Positions 32,561 to 44,841 of a DNA stretch of 64,000 bases are shown here, one piece after another. How positions within the stretch are numbered: the first letter of the stretch is position 1; the number at the start of each line of letters is the position of its first letter. The DNA lies in contig NC_015948.1 of NCBI RefSeq assembly GCF_000223905.1, positions 248,001 through 312,000 on the forward strand. The letters are read 5' to 3'. The translations under genes and the position numbers were made by a program. The stretch comes from Haloarcula hispanica ATCC 33960 (GTDB taxonomy: Archaea > Halobacteriota > Halobacteria > Halobacteriales > Haloarculaceae). The notes beneath the pieces were generated by a model. The model was not told the origin of the DNA. It ran no database searches and worked only from the letters and a program-made list of their open reading frames with translations.

Positions 32561-34306
32561 TCACTGCAGCCGGGACCGAATCGTCTCCGCGGTTTGCTCG
32601 CCGATACCGTCGATAGCCGTCAGTTCTTCATCAGAGGCTGTCCTGACGTTGTCCACACTGCCAAAGCGCCGGAGCAGTCGCTTCCGCGTCTCGGGGCCGA
32701 TGCCGGGCACGTCGTCAAGGGTCGTCGACACTTCGTCCCGTAGCGTCTGGTGGTACTGGACGGCAAAGCGGTGGGCCTCGTCGCGAATCCGCTGGAGCAG
32801 GTGGAGCTGCGGGGCGTCGCTGTCCCAGTCGTACACGCGGTCGGGCGCGATGACCAGTTCCTCGTCCTTCGCCAGCGCGATGGCCGGCACGTCCCAGCCG
32901 GTCTCGGCGAGGGCGTCGCGGGCCGCCCCGAGCTGGCCGTCGCCGCCGTCGATAAGTAACAGGTCCGGGTCCGGCCGGTCGTCCCGTCCTTCGACGGCGC
33001 GCGCGGCCCGCCAGCGGAGGAGTTCGCGCATGTTCGCGTAGTCGTCGTTCTGTTCGGTGAGCTTTTTCCGCCGGTAGTCGCTCTTCTCGGGCGTCTCGTC
33101 GACGAAGGTGACGTTCGAACCGACGGCTGACCGACCCTGTGCGTGGCTCACGTCGAAGCCCTCGATACGGCCCGGACGGTCGATACCCAGTGCGTCGGCT
33201 AGACGGCCGCTCTCGTCGTCGGTCCCACCGCGCTGGCGGGCATTCTTCAGCGCGAGGTCGACCAACGTCGCCTCCCGACCGGCCCCGGGCACGCCGAGCG
33301 TGACGCCCTCGCTCTCAAGCCACGCTTCGATGTCCGGGTCGGCAGGGGCTTCGGCACAGAGAATCCGGTCGGGGAGCTCTCGCTCGGCGTAGTACTGCGG
33401 GATGAACGCCCGGTACACGCCGGCAGTCCCTTCGCCATCCGGTGCTTCGAGTGTATGCCGGTCCCGTTCGACGAGCTTGCCGCCTTCGGCGTGGAGCCGG
33501 GCGACGATGGCGCGCTCGCCCTCGATGGCAGCCCCAAGCACGTCTGTTGTCTGATACCCCCCAGAGTCGCTGACGGCGGTATCTCCCTCTCCGTGGAGCG
33601 CCTCGACGGCCCCGAGCTTGTCCCGGAGGTTTGCGGCGCGTTCGAACTCTTGGTTCTGTGCAGCGGCCTCCATCTCGCGGCGAAGCGGGTCCGCCAGAAC
33701 ACCGGTTTCACCCTCGAAGTACCGCGTGACGGCTTCGACGTCCTCGGCGTACTCGCCCTCGCTGATTTCGCCGGTGCAGGGTGCGGTACAGATGCCCATC
33801 TCGTAGTCGAGACAGGGCCGGTCCCGGTTGCTGTACTTGTGGTCGGAACACCCCCGGAGCCCGTACGTCTCCCGCAGTGCCTTCACCACCGTCTCGACCC
33901 GCCCCTTGTCGGTGAACGGCCCGTAGACGGTTGCGCCGTCCGCGGGGTCGCGGGTCACCTCGATTCGGGGGACGGCATGGTCGGTCAACTGGACCAGCGG
34001 GTAGGACTTGTCGTCTTTCAGCCGGACGTTGTACGGCGGCCGGTGGCGCTTGATGAGGTTCGCTTCGAGGAGCAGCGCCTGTGTCTCGGTGTCGGTGACG
34101 GCGAAGTCGATGGTTTCGGCTCGCTCGACCATCTTGGCGATGCGCTCGCTCCGCGGGTCGGCGTACGAGCGCACGCGGTCCCGCAGGTCGACAGCCTTCC
34201 CGACGTAGAGGACCCGGCGTTTGTCGTCCCGGCCCTGTTCGAACAGGTACACGCCGGGCTCCCGTGGCAACGACCCCGCGCGCTCTCGAACCTCGTCGGC
34301 GTCCAT
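32561..34306 (-). CDS. uvrC: Excinuclease ABC subunit C (UvrC)
   Basis: A 581-residue protein. The N-terminal GIY-YIG nuclease domain (PGVYLFEQG...[16 protein letters not shown]) cuts 3' of the lesion; a UvrB-binding UVR motif region lies at about 190-240; the RNase H-like C-terminal nuclease has [17 protein letters not shown] and [11 protein letters not shown]; and a helix-hairpin-helix pair ([19 protein letters not shown] and [13 protein letters not shown]) closes it. It works with UvrA and UvrB in nucleotide excision repair. The ATG at 34306 is preferred over the upstream GTG at 34312. Confidence 0.95.
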   Translation of the reverse strand: MDADEVRERAGSLPREPGVYLFEQGRDDKRRVLYVGKAVDLRDRVRSYADPRSERIAKMVERAETIDFAVTDTETQALLLEANLIKRHRPPYNVRLKDDKSYPLVQLTDHAVPRIEVTRDPADGATVYGPFTDKGRVETVVKALRETYGLRGCSDHKYSNRDRPCLDYEMGICTAPCTGEISEGEYAEDVEAVTRYFEGETGVLADPLRREMEAAAQNQEFERAANLRDKLGAVEALHGEGDTAVSDSGGYQTTDVLGAAIEGERAIVARLHAEGGKLVERDRHTLEAPDGEGTAGVYRAFIPQYYAERELPDRILCAEAPADPDIEAWLESEGVTLGVPGAGREATLVDLALKNARQRGGTDDESGRLADALGIDRPGRIEGFDVSHAQGRSAVGSNVTFVDETPEKSDYRRKKLTEQNDDYANMRELLRWRAARAVEGRDDRPDPDLLLIDGGDGQLGAARDALAETGWDVPAIALAKDEELVIAPDRVYDWDSDAPQLHLLQRIRDEAHRFAVQYHQTLRDEVSTTLDDVPGIGPETRKRLLRRFGSVDNVRTASDEELTAIDGIGEQTAETIRSRLQ

Positions 34307-34339
34307 TAGCACAGGGTTGGCGCTCGGCGGGGTTGAACG

Positions 34340-34966
34340 TCACGGGAGCGGGTCGTCTGGCGCCGACTGGGCCGCACTGCCGGCATCGGCAGGCGGAGCC
34401 TCCGGAACGATGGCAGCTTCGATCCGGTCGACGACGCTCTCGTCGTCCGGTGCAGTCAGCTCGATATCGTCGTCGCCGGCGACGCGCACGACGAGCAGTC
34501 GGTCGCGGCTCCAGAGGTAGACACCGAGGACGACGGCGGCAAAGGCCAGTGCGAGACCGCCGAACAGTCGCATCAGGTCGTCCAGTTGCGCCATCAGCGT
34601 CAGCATCGTCTGGAGCATTCCAAGCATGCCCCCGATACCGACGGCGCTCGCGGCACCGCCGCTGTCCAGCGAGACGTTGCCCACGAGGCTGTCGAGGCTC
34701 ACGGTCATCCCGGCGGCCACAAGCACGACACCGACGACCAGCGCCTTCACGCCGAGTTCGAGAAACGACCAGTCGCCGCTGGTGGTGACGTCGACGCCCT
34801 CGACGTTGGGGCGGTCGACCTGTCGGTAGTTCGACCCCTCGCGGTCCGGCGTGAACACGAGGACGCGGTGACTCGTCACGACGACCCCGCCACGGTCCAG
34901 CCTGACGTCCGCTTCGATCACCTCGCCGTCGTACAGGAGGCTCTCGGCCCGTGCGACCCAATCCAT
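34340..34966 (-). CDS. Membrane protein with N-terminal PH-like segment, unknown function
   Basis: A 208-residue protein. The first 60 residues (ESLLYDGEVIEADVRLDRGGVVVTSHRVLVFTP) resemble the short bacterial PH-like domains found in haloarchaeal membrane proteins. Two membrane stretches follow (about 70-90 and 135-155) with a Gly/Ser-rich outer loop between them, then an acidic tail. It is 33 bases upstream of uvrC on the same strand and could be read with it. A TATA-like GAATATACA is 28 bases before the ATG. No function is claimed. Confidence 0.65.
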   Translation of the reverse strand: MDWVARAESLLYDGEVIEADVRLDRGGVVVTSHRVLVFTPDREGSNYRQVDRPNVEGVDVTTSGDWSFLELGVKALVVGVVLVAAGMTVSLDSLVGNVSLDSGGAASAVGIGGMLGMLQTMLTLMAQLDDLMRLFGGLALAFAAVVLGVYLWSRDRLLVVRVAGDDDIELTAPDDESVVDRIEAAIVPEAPPADAGSAAQSAPDDPLP

Positions 34967-35040
34967 ACACCCCGTTTACCGCGGACACCTGTATATTCTC
35001 CCCCCGTAACCGCTAACTGTGCGCCCTCGAACATGACAGT

Positions 35041-35577
35041 ATGACCGCCGACCCCCGCTGCCCTCACTGCTCGGAGAAGGTCAGTGCGACCGCGACGTGG
35101 TGTATGCACTGTGGCCGGGACTTCGAGAGCCCGGTCGACGCCGGAACCGGAACGACGGTTCTCGATGCCGGCGGCAGCCAGACCACGTCAGACCTCGAAG
35201 CGGCGCTGAACGCCGGCGACGTCGACGGTATCCAGAACGCTCTCGCACAGAGCGACAACGGGCCGACACTCGTCGGTGTCGTACTCGCCGGTATCGCGCT
35301 GTTTACCCTCCCACTCGTCTCGCCCCCGGGCGCTGCACTGTATCTCCTCGTCGTTGCCGGTGTCGGGGCAATTGCCGCGACACAGTCGACGTTCGACGCG
35401 GCGCTCAGAACCGGCGGGAAGGCACTCGCACTCGCTCCCTTCCTGCTGGTGTTTCTCGACGTGTTCCTCGGATATCTGTTCAGCGGAGCGGTAGCGACCA
35501 GTGCCACAGTTCTGTTCGGCCCGGCAATTTACGCCGGTCTGGTCATGTACGGTGTCCGCCGGTATCGTCGTCGCTGA
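35041..35577 (+). CDS. Zinc-ribbon membrane protein, unknown function
   Basis: A 178-residue protein. The N-terminus is a zinc ribbon (CPHCSEKVSATATWCMHCGRDFE, two Cys-x2-Cys pairs) followed by a linker and four hydrophobic segments (about 80-170), ending in a basic RRYRRR tail. It is divergent from the PH-like membrane protein gene. Its last 35 bases overlap a small reverse-strand gene end to end. The family is widespread in haloarchaea without known function. Confidence 0.75.
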   Translation: MTADPRCPHCSEKVSATATWCMHCGRDFESPVDAGTGTTVLDAGGSQTTSDLEAALNAGDVDGIQNALAQSDNGPTLVGVVLAGIALFTLPLVSPPGAALYLLVVAGVGAIAATQSTFDAALRTGGKALALAPFLLVFLDVFLGYLFSGAVATSATVLFGPAIYAGLVMYGVRRYRRR

Positions 35578-35701
35578 GCGGTCTTCGGTGACCCGAACCC
35601 GAGTTGGCGTGCATCTCGACCAGCGTGTCGGCGACTTGCTCGACCGCTCTATCGGCGACGGCCGCTCGCTGGGCGTCCGTGAGCGGGGTGGGGCGGCCCA
35701 T
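35543..35701 (-). CDS. Possible 52-residue small protein
   Basis: The ATG at 35701 opens a frame beginning MGRPTPLTDAQRAAVADRAV, predicted to form one amphipathic helix (about 7-31) and then a polar tail. A clear TATA box (GTATTTATC on this strand, 35724-35732) lies 27 bases upstream, just right for a leaderless transcript, which is why I report it. The 3' end overlaps the end of the zinc-ribbon gene by 35 bases in convergent orientation. No family recognised. An antisense or untranslated RNA is the alternative. Confidence 0.5.
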   Translation of the reverse strand: MGRPTPLTDAQRAAVADRAVEQVADTLVEMHANSGSGHRRPLSDDDTGGHRT

Positions 35702-35873
35702 GGACGAATGTGGTTATTCAACTGATAAATACTTCGTGGAAGGTACAACCGCCATCTGTGTCTTTTCCTCGTGAGCGGTCCGCTCTTCTCAGGCCGCACG
35801 CCGGTTCGCTTCGCCCGGTATCAAAACTACCATGCCTCCCGGATTCGAGTGGTCATCTACTACAGGTGGTTCT

Positions 35874-36977
35874 GTGACCGAAAAACGCGAATACAAAGAC
35901 GACTATCAGGACAAGACGCTGTATCTCCCGGGGCCGACCGAGGTGCGTGAGGACGTTATCGAGGCGATGGCCGAACCGATGTTCGGCCACCGGATGGACC
36001 GGATGACGGACCTCTACACCACCATCGTCGAGGACACGAAGGAGTTCCTCGGCACCGACAACGACGTCATCGTGCTCACGGCGTCGGGCACGGAGTTCTG
36101 GGAGTCGACGACGCTCAACCTGGTTGAGGACAGCATGCTCGTGCCGACCTCCGGCGCGTTCAGCGAGCGCCAGGCCAACGTCGCAGAGCGCCTCGGCAAG
36201 GACGTCGACCGCATCGAGTACGACTGGGGCACGGCGGTCAAGCCCGGCGACATCCGTGACGCGCTCGAATCCGGTGACTACGACGCCGTCGGGGCCGTGA
36301 TGAACGAGACCTCGACCGGCGTCCGGAACCCTATCGAGGAGATCGGCGACGTGGTCGCGGAGTACCCGGACACCTACTTCATCGTCGACGCCATCTCCTG
36401 TCTCGGCGGCGACCAGATCGACATCGAGGCACACGGCATCGACGCCATCTTCACGTCCACGCAGAAGGCCTTCGCCATGCCGCCGGGGCTCGCGGTCTGT
36501 GCCGTCAGCGACGCGGCCTACGAGCGGGAACTGGAGAAAGACTCGGCGTCGTGGTACGGCGGCTTCCAGCGCTGTCTGGACTACTACGACCGGAAGGGCC
36601 AGACCCACTCCACGCCGGCGATTCCGCTCATGCTCGCGTACCGCAAGCAGATGAAACACATGCTTGATGAGAGCCACGACGCCCGCGACCAGCGCCATCA
36701 GGAGATGGCCGAGTACACGCGCGAGTGGGCGCGCGAACACTTCGACCTCTACCCCGAGGAGGGCTACGAGTCCCAGACGGTGACCTGCATCGAGAACACG
36801 CAGGACATCAACGTCGCCGAGACGGTCGAGACCGTCTCCGAAGAATACGACATGGTGTTCTCCAGCGGCTACGGCGACATCAGCGAGGAGAGCTTCCGCA
36901 TCGGGCACATGGGCGAACACACCGTCGAGAGTATCAAAGAACTAACCGACGCAATCGAGGACGTCGCCGATCTGTAA
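35874..36977 (+). CDS. Class V aminotransferase (serine-pyruvate / alanine-glyoxylate type)
   Basis: A 367-residue PLP enzyme. LYLPGPTEVREDVIEAM is the family's N-terminal signature, VLTASGTEFWESTTLN binds the cofactor phosphate, VDAISCLGGDQ contains the Asp that contacts the pyridine nitrogen, and FTSTQKAFAMPPGLAV carries the Schiff-base Lys. Likely reactions are alanine-glyoxylate or serine-pyruvate transamination. An ATG at 35832 would add 14 residues; I prefer the GTG at 35874 because AGGTGG lies a few bases before it and the family begins there. Not certain. Confidence 0.85.
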   Translation: MTEKREYKDDYQDKTLYLPGPTEVREDVIEAMAEPMFGHRMDRMTDLYTTIVEDTKEFLGTDNDVIVLTASGTEFWESTTLNLVEDSMLVPTSGAFSERQANVAERLGKDVDRIEYDWGTAVKPGDIRDALESGDYDAVGAVMNETSTGVRNPIEEIGDVVAEYPDTYFIVDAISCLGGDQIDIEAHGIDAIFTSTQKAFAMPPGLAVCAVSDAAYERELEKDSASWYGGFQRCLDYYDRKGQTHSTPAIPLMLAYRKQMKHMLDESHDARDQRHQEMAEYTREWAREHFDLYPEEGYESQTVTCIENTQDINVAETVETVSEEYDMVFSSGYGDISEESFRIGHMGEHTVESIKELTDAIEDVADL

Positions 36978-37116
36978 ATTGAGAAATAATCGACTGAGGC
37001 CGGGGCTATAGGCCGTTCTGGGGCGGTTCGCTTCTACCACTTGGCGTTTTCACAGTTTGATAATGCTGGGAAGACTATATTACTGCCGACTACTTTGATG
37101 TAGATAGACGAACCAT

Positions 37117-37434
37117 ATGAGTAAAAGCAACAGGCGGAGTAGGGACAGCGACTCCTCAACACCGATGAACGTGACCAGAAAACAGTTCGACTGGAGCGAG
37201 ACGCGACCGAGCGCGGCAGTGACTGAGTACATCTCCGCCATGACCGGCCGGGAACAAACTGACTTCGCACCGCTGTACGAGACTGTCGACCCCGAAGCGC
37301 TCGACTCACTCGTCGACTCCTCGAAGCGCTCGACGCCTGTCAGTATCTCGTTTGAATATGCCGGTCACTCGGTCACTGTCCGAAGCGACGGGGAACTCGT
37401 TATCAAGGCACCAAGCGCCAGTATTGGCCGATAA
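37117..37434 (+). CDS. HalOD1 output-domain protein
   Basis: A 105-residue protein. The C-terminal 75 residues (AVTEYISAMTGREQTDFAPLYETVDPEALDSLV, then VSISFEYAGHSVTVRSDGELVI) match the small HalOD1 domain that is often found at the end of haloarchaeal signalling proteins or as a stand-alone protein. The N-terminal 25 residues are polar and flexible. A TATA-like CTATATTAC lies about 37 bases upstream. It precedes the transducer/opsin genes by 187 bases; a signalling link is possible but not shown. Confidence 0.8.
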   Translation: MSKSNRRSRDSDSSTPMNVTRKQFDWSETRPSAAVTEYISAMTGREQTDFAPLYETVDPEALDSLVDSSKRSTPVSISFEYAGHSVTVRSDGELVIKAPSASIGR

Positions 37435-37621
37435 CTTTCGGTTTGCGGAGTTTTTGCTCCTCCTCTCCTGTTTTGCCCCTGATAGCGATTGTGCTTGTGC
37501 AGGATCGAAACGCCCAGTTCCGAATATCTATAAAAAACCGTTTTTAGGCCTCGACACCCCAATTATCAGTGTTTGAATTCGAAAAGGTAGGCATAAGTCA
37601 GGAGGTCAGAAATTCGTACGT

Positions 37622-39215
37622 ATGACTGGGACGAACGTGCGAGCGAGGGTTGTGACCCACTACAGCCGACGAATCGGGGTCGCAATCGGTGTGACGCTCG
37701 CAGTCACGCTCGCGTTCGGGGCTGTGTTTGCCGCGCACGCGGCAAATCAGGGGGCTGGACTCGCGGCCATTTCTGGGACGCTGTTCGTGGTAACGCTCAA
37801 TCTCGGACTGCTCGCGATTGTTCTGGCCGGGAACGCGGCGGTCGAACTCCGGCGCCTGACCGACGCCGCGACAGCTATCGAGGACGGCGACCTTGAGACT
37901 AGTCCGGACGTCGACCGCGCGGACGAGTTCGGTCGCCTCGCATCGGCTTTTGACAGTATGCGCCGCTCTCTCAGCGACGCGTTCGACGAGTCCGAAACCG
38001 CACGTAAGGAGGCCGAACAGGCCAAGCAAGACGCACAGGCGGCGCGACAGGAGGCCGAGGAGTTCAACGAAACGCTCCTTGATCATGCGACGGACATCGG
38101 TGACGCAATGACGGCCGCGGCTGACGGCGATTTCACCCGAAGTCTCGACACAGACACCGGTGTCGATGCCGTCGAACGGATCTCGGTCGCCTACGAGGAG
38201 ATGGCCGACGGCCTCTCGGAAACTGTCGTCGATATCCGGCAGTTCGCAACTGATGTTGAGGAAGCAAGCACGGCCGTCGCTGCCGACGCGACAGAGGTCG
38301 AGGAACTCAATCAGTCTCTTGCCGTCGATATCCGGGAACTGGCCGGCGATATCGAAGCACAGGCAACCCAGCTCGAAACGGCCATCGAAGAGACGAACGA
38401 CCTGTCCGCGACCGTCGAAGAAGTCGCCTCGACGACTGACGAAGTCGCTCGACAGGCCGGGGAAGCCGCGAACGTAGGCGCGACCGGGACAGACCGTACG
38501 GCAGAGGCCATTGAGGCCATCGAAGGAATCGAAACCGCTGTGACCCACCTCGACGAGTTGGTGACTGACTTGGATGACCGCATGGACGACGTCGCGGCCA
38601 CGACCGGGCTGATAGATGATATCGCCGAGCAGACGAATATGCTCGCACTGAACGCCAACATCGAGGCCTCACACGCCGGTGACGGCGGTGACGGGTTCGC
38701 TGTCGTCGCCGAGGAAGTCAAGACGCTCGCGGAGGAAACCCAGGCGGCGATCGACGAGATCGAGAGTATCGTTGAGGGGGCTCGCGGGGAAGTCGACGAG
38801 GTGGCCGACGAGATGGACCACACCAGAGAGCGCATCGACGCGGGCGTTACCACGGTCAATCAGGTCGGTGACGCCGTCGAGCGGTTGACTGACACTGTCG
38901 ACGATGTCGACGCTGCGATGGCCGAGATCTCACGGGCGACCGACGACGGTGCCAGCGCGACCGAGGAACTGGCCGCGACTATCGACACCGTCGGCGAGGT
39001 CGCCAGCGACGTCGCCGAACAGTCCCACGACCTGGCCGATACGGCCCAGGAAACCGCCGAAACGATGAGTGCCGTCCGGCAGCGGGCAGAGGACCTCTCG
39101 ACACGGACCCGAGAACTCATCGATCGACTCGATGCGTTCGAGACGCGGGCAGTCGGTCACGGTGGAACGGACGGGGCGACACCGACCGCCGGACAACAGC
39201 GCGTCGGGGGCGACG

Positions 39216-39223
<8 letters not shown>
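37622..39223 (+). CDS. Halobacterial transducer (Htr), two-TM methyl-accepting protein without external domain
   Basis: A 533-residue chemotaxis/phototaxis transducer. TM1 (about 18-41) and TM2 (about 47-70) are joined by a loop of only about six residues, so there is no extracellular sensor domain. A HAMP region follows (about 70-125), then a second HAMP-like block (about 155-205), coiled-coil methylation helices, and the conserved hairpin tip [43 protein letters not shown] that contacts CheA/CheW. This form is like the transducers of sensory rhodopsins, which take their signal from a partner in the membrane. Its stop overlaps by 8 bases the start of the opsin-like gene, its probable partner. 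There are no che genes nearby. Confidence 0.9.
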
Positions 39224-42090
<2,867 letters not shown>

Positions 42091-42235
42091 TCGCGGGTCC
42101 CGGACGCAGCCGTCGGCCGTGGTGAGACTTCCCGGAACCGAAGTCAATACGACTGATCGCGCCGATCCCTGTCTGGCGGTGACCCTCGGTCTCGGCCATA
42201 TTTATTTGTTCGTGCACCGTCAACTACACAAAATA

Positions 42236-43399
42236 ATGGACCATTCTGGTGATTCGGTCCGTATTATCCACGTTGATGACAACTCGAACTTCGCCGACAC
42301 GACTGCGGCGTTGCTCGAACACGAGGACGACCGGTTGTGCGTCGAGACGGCGGCGAGTGCCGAACAAGCGCTAGAGACACTCTCTACGGTCCAGTACGAC
42401 TGCGTCGTCTCGGACTACGACATGCCTGACCAGAACGGGATCGAGTTCCTCGAAGCCGTCCGCCAGCGCTACCCGGAGCTCCCGTTCATTCTCTACACCG
42501 GGAAAGGGTCCGAGGAAATCGCGAGCGATGCGATCTCTGCGGGTGTGACCGACTACCTCCAGAAGGGTTCGGGCGCCGAGCAGTACACACTGCTCGCAAA
42601 CCGGATCAGAAACGCTGTCGACGCACATCGGTCCCAGCGAAAACTCGACGAGCGAACCCGTCGGCTGGAATCGCTCATCAGTAGCCTCCCAGGCATGGTT
42701 TATCGCCGCCTGAACGCACCGGGATGGCCAATGGAAACCGTCGAGGGCGAAATCGAACCGCTCACCGGCTACACAGCCACGGACTTCGAGACCGGGGCGG
42801 TAACCTGGGGTGAGGACGTCCTCCATCCGGCGGATCGAGACCGAATCACGGAGACCGTCCGGGAGGCGCTCGCGGCCGACGGCGAGTTCGAGATGACCTA
42901 TCGGATTATCACTGCAGACGGCGCCACGAAGTGGATGTGGGAACGCGGCCACCGGGTCCCCGGTACGGGTGCTGACTCGGCCGTGCTGGAGGGATTCGTT
43001 ACCGACATTACCGACCTCAGGGAGCGAGAACGGGAGCTACGACGGTACGAGCGGATGGTAAACACGATGCCGGAGTCGGCCTGCATCTACGACACGGAGG
43101 GTCGGTTCGAGGTTGTCAACGAGTACTTAGCCTCGTTCTACGGGACATCGAAGGACGAACTGGAAGGTGAACCGAGCCAGCTCCTGCCCAAGATCCGGAG
43201 CGAGTACGAGGGGGACCCATACCAAGAGCTGATTGACGGCGACCGCGACGAACTCCGAGGGGTGGTGAGCGGCGAGTTTTCCGGCCACGGGTACGAAGTG
43301 CTGGAGTACCGCCTCACGCCGCTGGAAGTCGATGGGCAGGTCACGGGAGTGGTTGCCGTCACTCGCGAAGTGACGGAACAGTGGGAGCACGAAAGATAG
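42236..43399 (+). CDS. Response-regulator receiver with two PAS domains, no kinase domain
   Basis: A 387-residue protein. The receiver domain (about 8-125) has IIHVDDN, the phosphorylation site in CVVSDYDMPDQNG, and the late Lys of DYLQKGSG. Two PAS domains follow (about 145-270 and 275-385, each ending in a PAC-like block such as VTGVVAVTREVTEQ). Most haloarchaeal proteins of this layout continue into HisKA and HATPase domains, but here the frame stops just after the second PAS. It may act as a stand-alone sensor-regulator, or may be a truncated histidine kinase; it ends where a decayed gene cluster begins. A TATA box (ATATTTATT, about 42198) is about 34 bases before the ATG. Confidence 0.82.
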   Translation: MDHSGDSVRIIHVDDNSNFADTTAALLEHEDDRLCVETAASAEQALETLSTVQYDCVVSDYDMPDQNGIEFLEAVRQRYPELPFILYTGKGSEEIASDAISAGVTDYLQKGSGAEQYTLLANRIRNAVDAHRSQRKLDERTRRLESLISSLPGMVYRRLNAPGWPMETVEGEIEPLTGYTATDFETGAVTWGEDVLHPADRDRITETVREALAADGEFEMTYRIITADGATKWMWERGHRVPGTGADSAVLEGFVTDITDLRERERELRRYERMVNTMPESACIYDTEGRFEVVNEYLASFYGTSKDELEGEPSQLLPKIRSEYEGDPYQELIDGDRDELRGVVSGEFSGHGYEVLEYRLTPLEVDGQVTGVVAVTREVTEQWEHER

Positions 43400-43518
43400 G
43401 TCGCCAAGCAGCGTTCGGTTCGAGATTGGCGGTGTCAAATCCCCCGGGTGACGTGTTCACTGCGGTAGTCAGCACGCACATAAAAACTGTGAACCGGCGT
43501 GTGAACAGCGACGGAGCG

Positions 43519-43808
43519 CTACAGGTCCTTGTTTTCGAAGACGTAGTAGCCGGCGACCAGCGGGACGACCAGCCACAGCAGGAGGTAACCGATGACCACA
43601 ACCGTCCCGTACTGGGGCGGCAGCGCGGCGTTGGTACACTCAGCTCCGGCCTCTGTCACTTCGAGTGTTCCGCCCAGCATCCCCTCACATGTCACCTGCG
43701 GACTCGACGTGAGCAGGAGCCGCGAGCGGATCGGCGAGCCCTGCAATATCTCCTGAACGAGCGTTCGGTAGGCCGCCATAGGACTCAGAAGCGAGACGAA
43801 CAGTTCGA
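43519..43808 (-). pseudogene. C-terminal remnant of an ABC-2 permease
   Basis: The reverse strand reads VELFVSLLSPMAAYRTLV, which matches VELFVKLVSPIASYNTLL of the intact permease gene next door, and it ends WLVVPLVAGYYVFENKDL, like the intact gene's PLFMGYRVFSEADL. Only about the last 95 residues remain, with one membrane helix. An ATG at 43779 could give an 86-residue product, but as a permease it is not functional. The upstream edge is at about 43800-43810, where sequence like the end of ligA begins on the other strand. Confidence 0.65.
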
Positions 43809-43869
43809 CGTTGAAACGGTCAGTGAGGGCGAATTCGAAGCCCTGCTGGAACAGCGAGGCGTCCTATAG
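43805..43869 (+). pseudogene. duplicated 3' end of ligA
   Basis: The plus strand reads FDVETVSEGEFEALLEQRGVL and stop, against [21 protein letters not shown] and stop at the end of ligA. Twenty-one bases are identical (43820-43840 and 42041-42061). There is no start or further ligA sequence upstream, so this is a fragment. It lies between two copies of a permease 3' end. Confidence 0.55.
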
Positions 43870-44841
43870 GTCAGCTTCACTGAACACGCGGTAGCCCATG
43901 AATAGGGGAAAGAGACACCAGAACAGCAACACGACGACGGCCACCGGGTCCGTGAGATACCACGGGACGGAGTCCTGAAGCACCTGTGCCGCGAGCTGTT
44001 CTTTCTGCGTCGGCAGGAACCCACCTAGCCCTCTGAACATCGCTATCCGGGCCTCTCTGGTGGACATGCCGCCCGACAGTGAGTTCAGCAGCGTGTTGTA
44101 CGAGGCGATCGGACTCACCAGTTTTACGAACAGTTCGACTTTCAGCGCCGTCGCCTGTTCGACGCTCGCGTGTTCCTGTAGTAGCGTGAAGATGCCCCCT
44201 GCCGCTCGGTCCCAGATGAGGTACAGATAGATCCAGACGCCGGCGGCGACCATCAGCGACCGCCTCGTCGTCGAGGTCGCCGCAGACGCGCCCAGCGACA
44301 GCCCGACGAACGCCAGCGCCAGCAACAGGCTGACGACCGTCAGGGCGGCGAGATTACTGAGATCCAGGTCTGAACCGAGTTCCGGAAGGATGACCAGCGT
44401 TTGCAACACGATGACCGCGGCAAGCGGCGTCGCGATGGCGACGAACCGGCCGAACAGCTTCCCGATGATCACATCCCTGCGCGTGTACGGCAGCGACAGC
44501 AGTAGCTTCAGGGAGCCGCTCTGGCGTTCGCCGGACAGCGCGGCGTACGCGAGCGCGATAGCGGTCAGGGGAACGAGGACCGAGAGGATCTGTGGCGTCA
44601 GGGTTAACAGAATGGCTGACGCGCCCTGTGCGGATTCGCCGAGATCCGTATAGAGGATGACGATCGGCGGGAAGACCATCACGCCGACGTACAGCAGCGA
44701 CAGCAAGAGCAGCGCCCGCGTCCGGATCGAGTCGGCGAACTCCTTTTTCACGATGGGGTACCAGTCGGCGAACTCGGAGTTCTTGATGCTGGTATCCACG
44801 TCCGCGACGAAGCGCCTGACGGGGTTCTGTTCGGTGCTCAT
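43864..44841 (-). CDS. ABC-2-type transporter permease
   Basis: A 325-residue membrane protein with six hydrophobic segments. The block ERQSGSLKLLLSLPYTRRDVIIGKLFGRF is the cytoplasmic motif of ABC-2 permeases. Its start overlaps the ATPase gene by 4 bases, so the two are coupled. The N-terminal 30 residues (RFVADVDTSIKNSEFADWYPIVKKEFADSI) lie inside the cell. Substrate unknown; related pairs export lipids, drugs or copper-related factors. A truncated copy of its C-terminus lies directly downstream. Confidence 0.88.
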   Translation of the reverse strand: MSTEQNPVRRFVADVDTSIKNSEFADWYPIVKKEFADSIRTRALLLLSLLYVGVMVFPPIVILYTDLGESAQGASAILLTLTPQILSVLVPLTAIALAYAALSGERQSGSLKLLLSLPYTRRDVIIGKLFGRFVAIATPLAAVIVLQTLVILPELGSDLDLSNLAALTVVSLLLALAFVGLSLGASAATSTTRRSLMVAAGVWIYLYLIWDRAAGGIFTLLQEHASVEQATALKVELFVKLVSPIASYNTLLNSLSGGMSTREARIAMFRGLGGFLPTQKEQLAAQVLQDSVPWYLTDPVAVVVLLFWCLFPLFMGYRVFSEADL

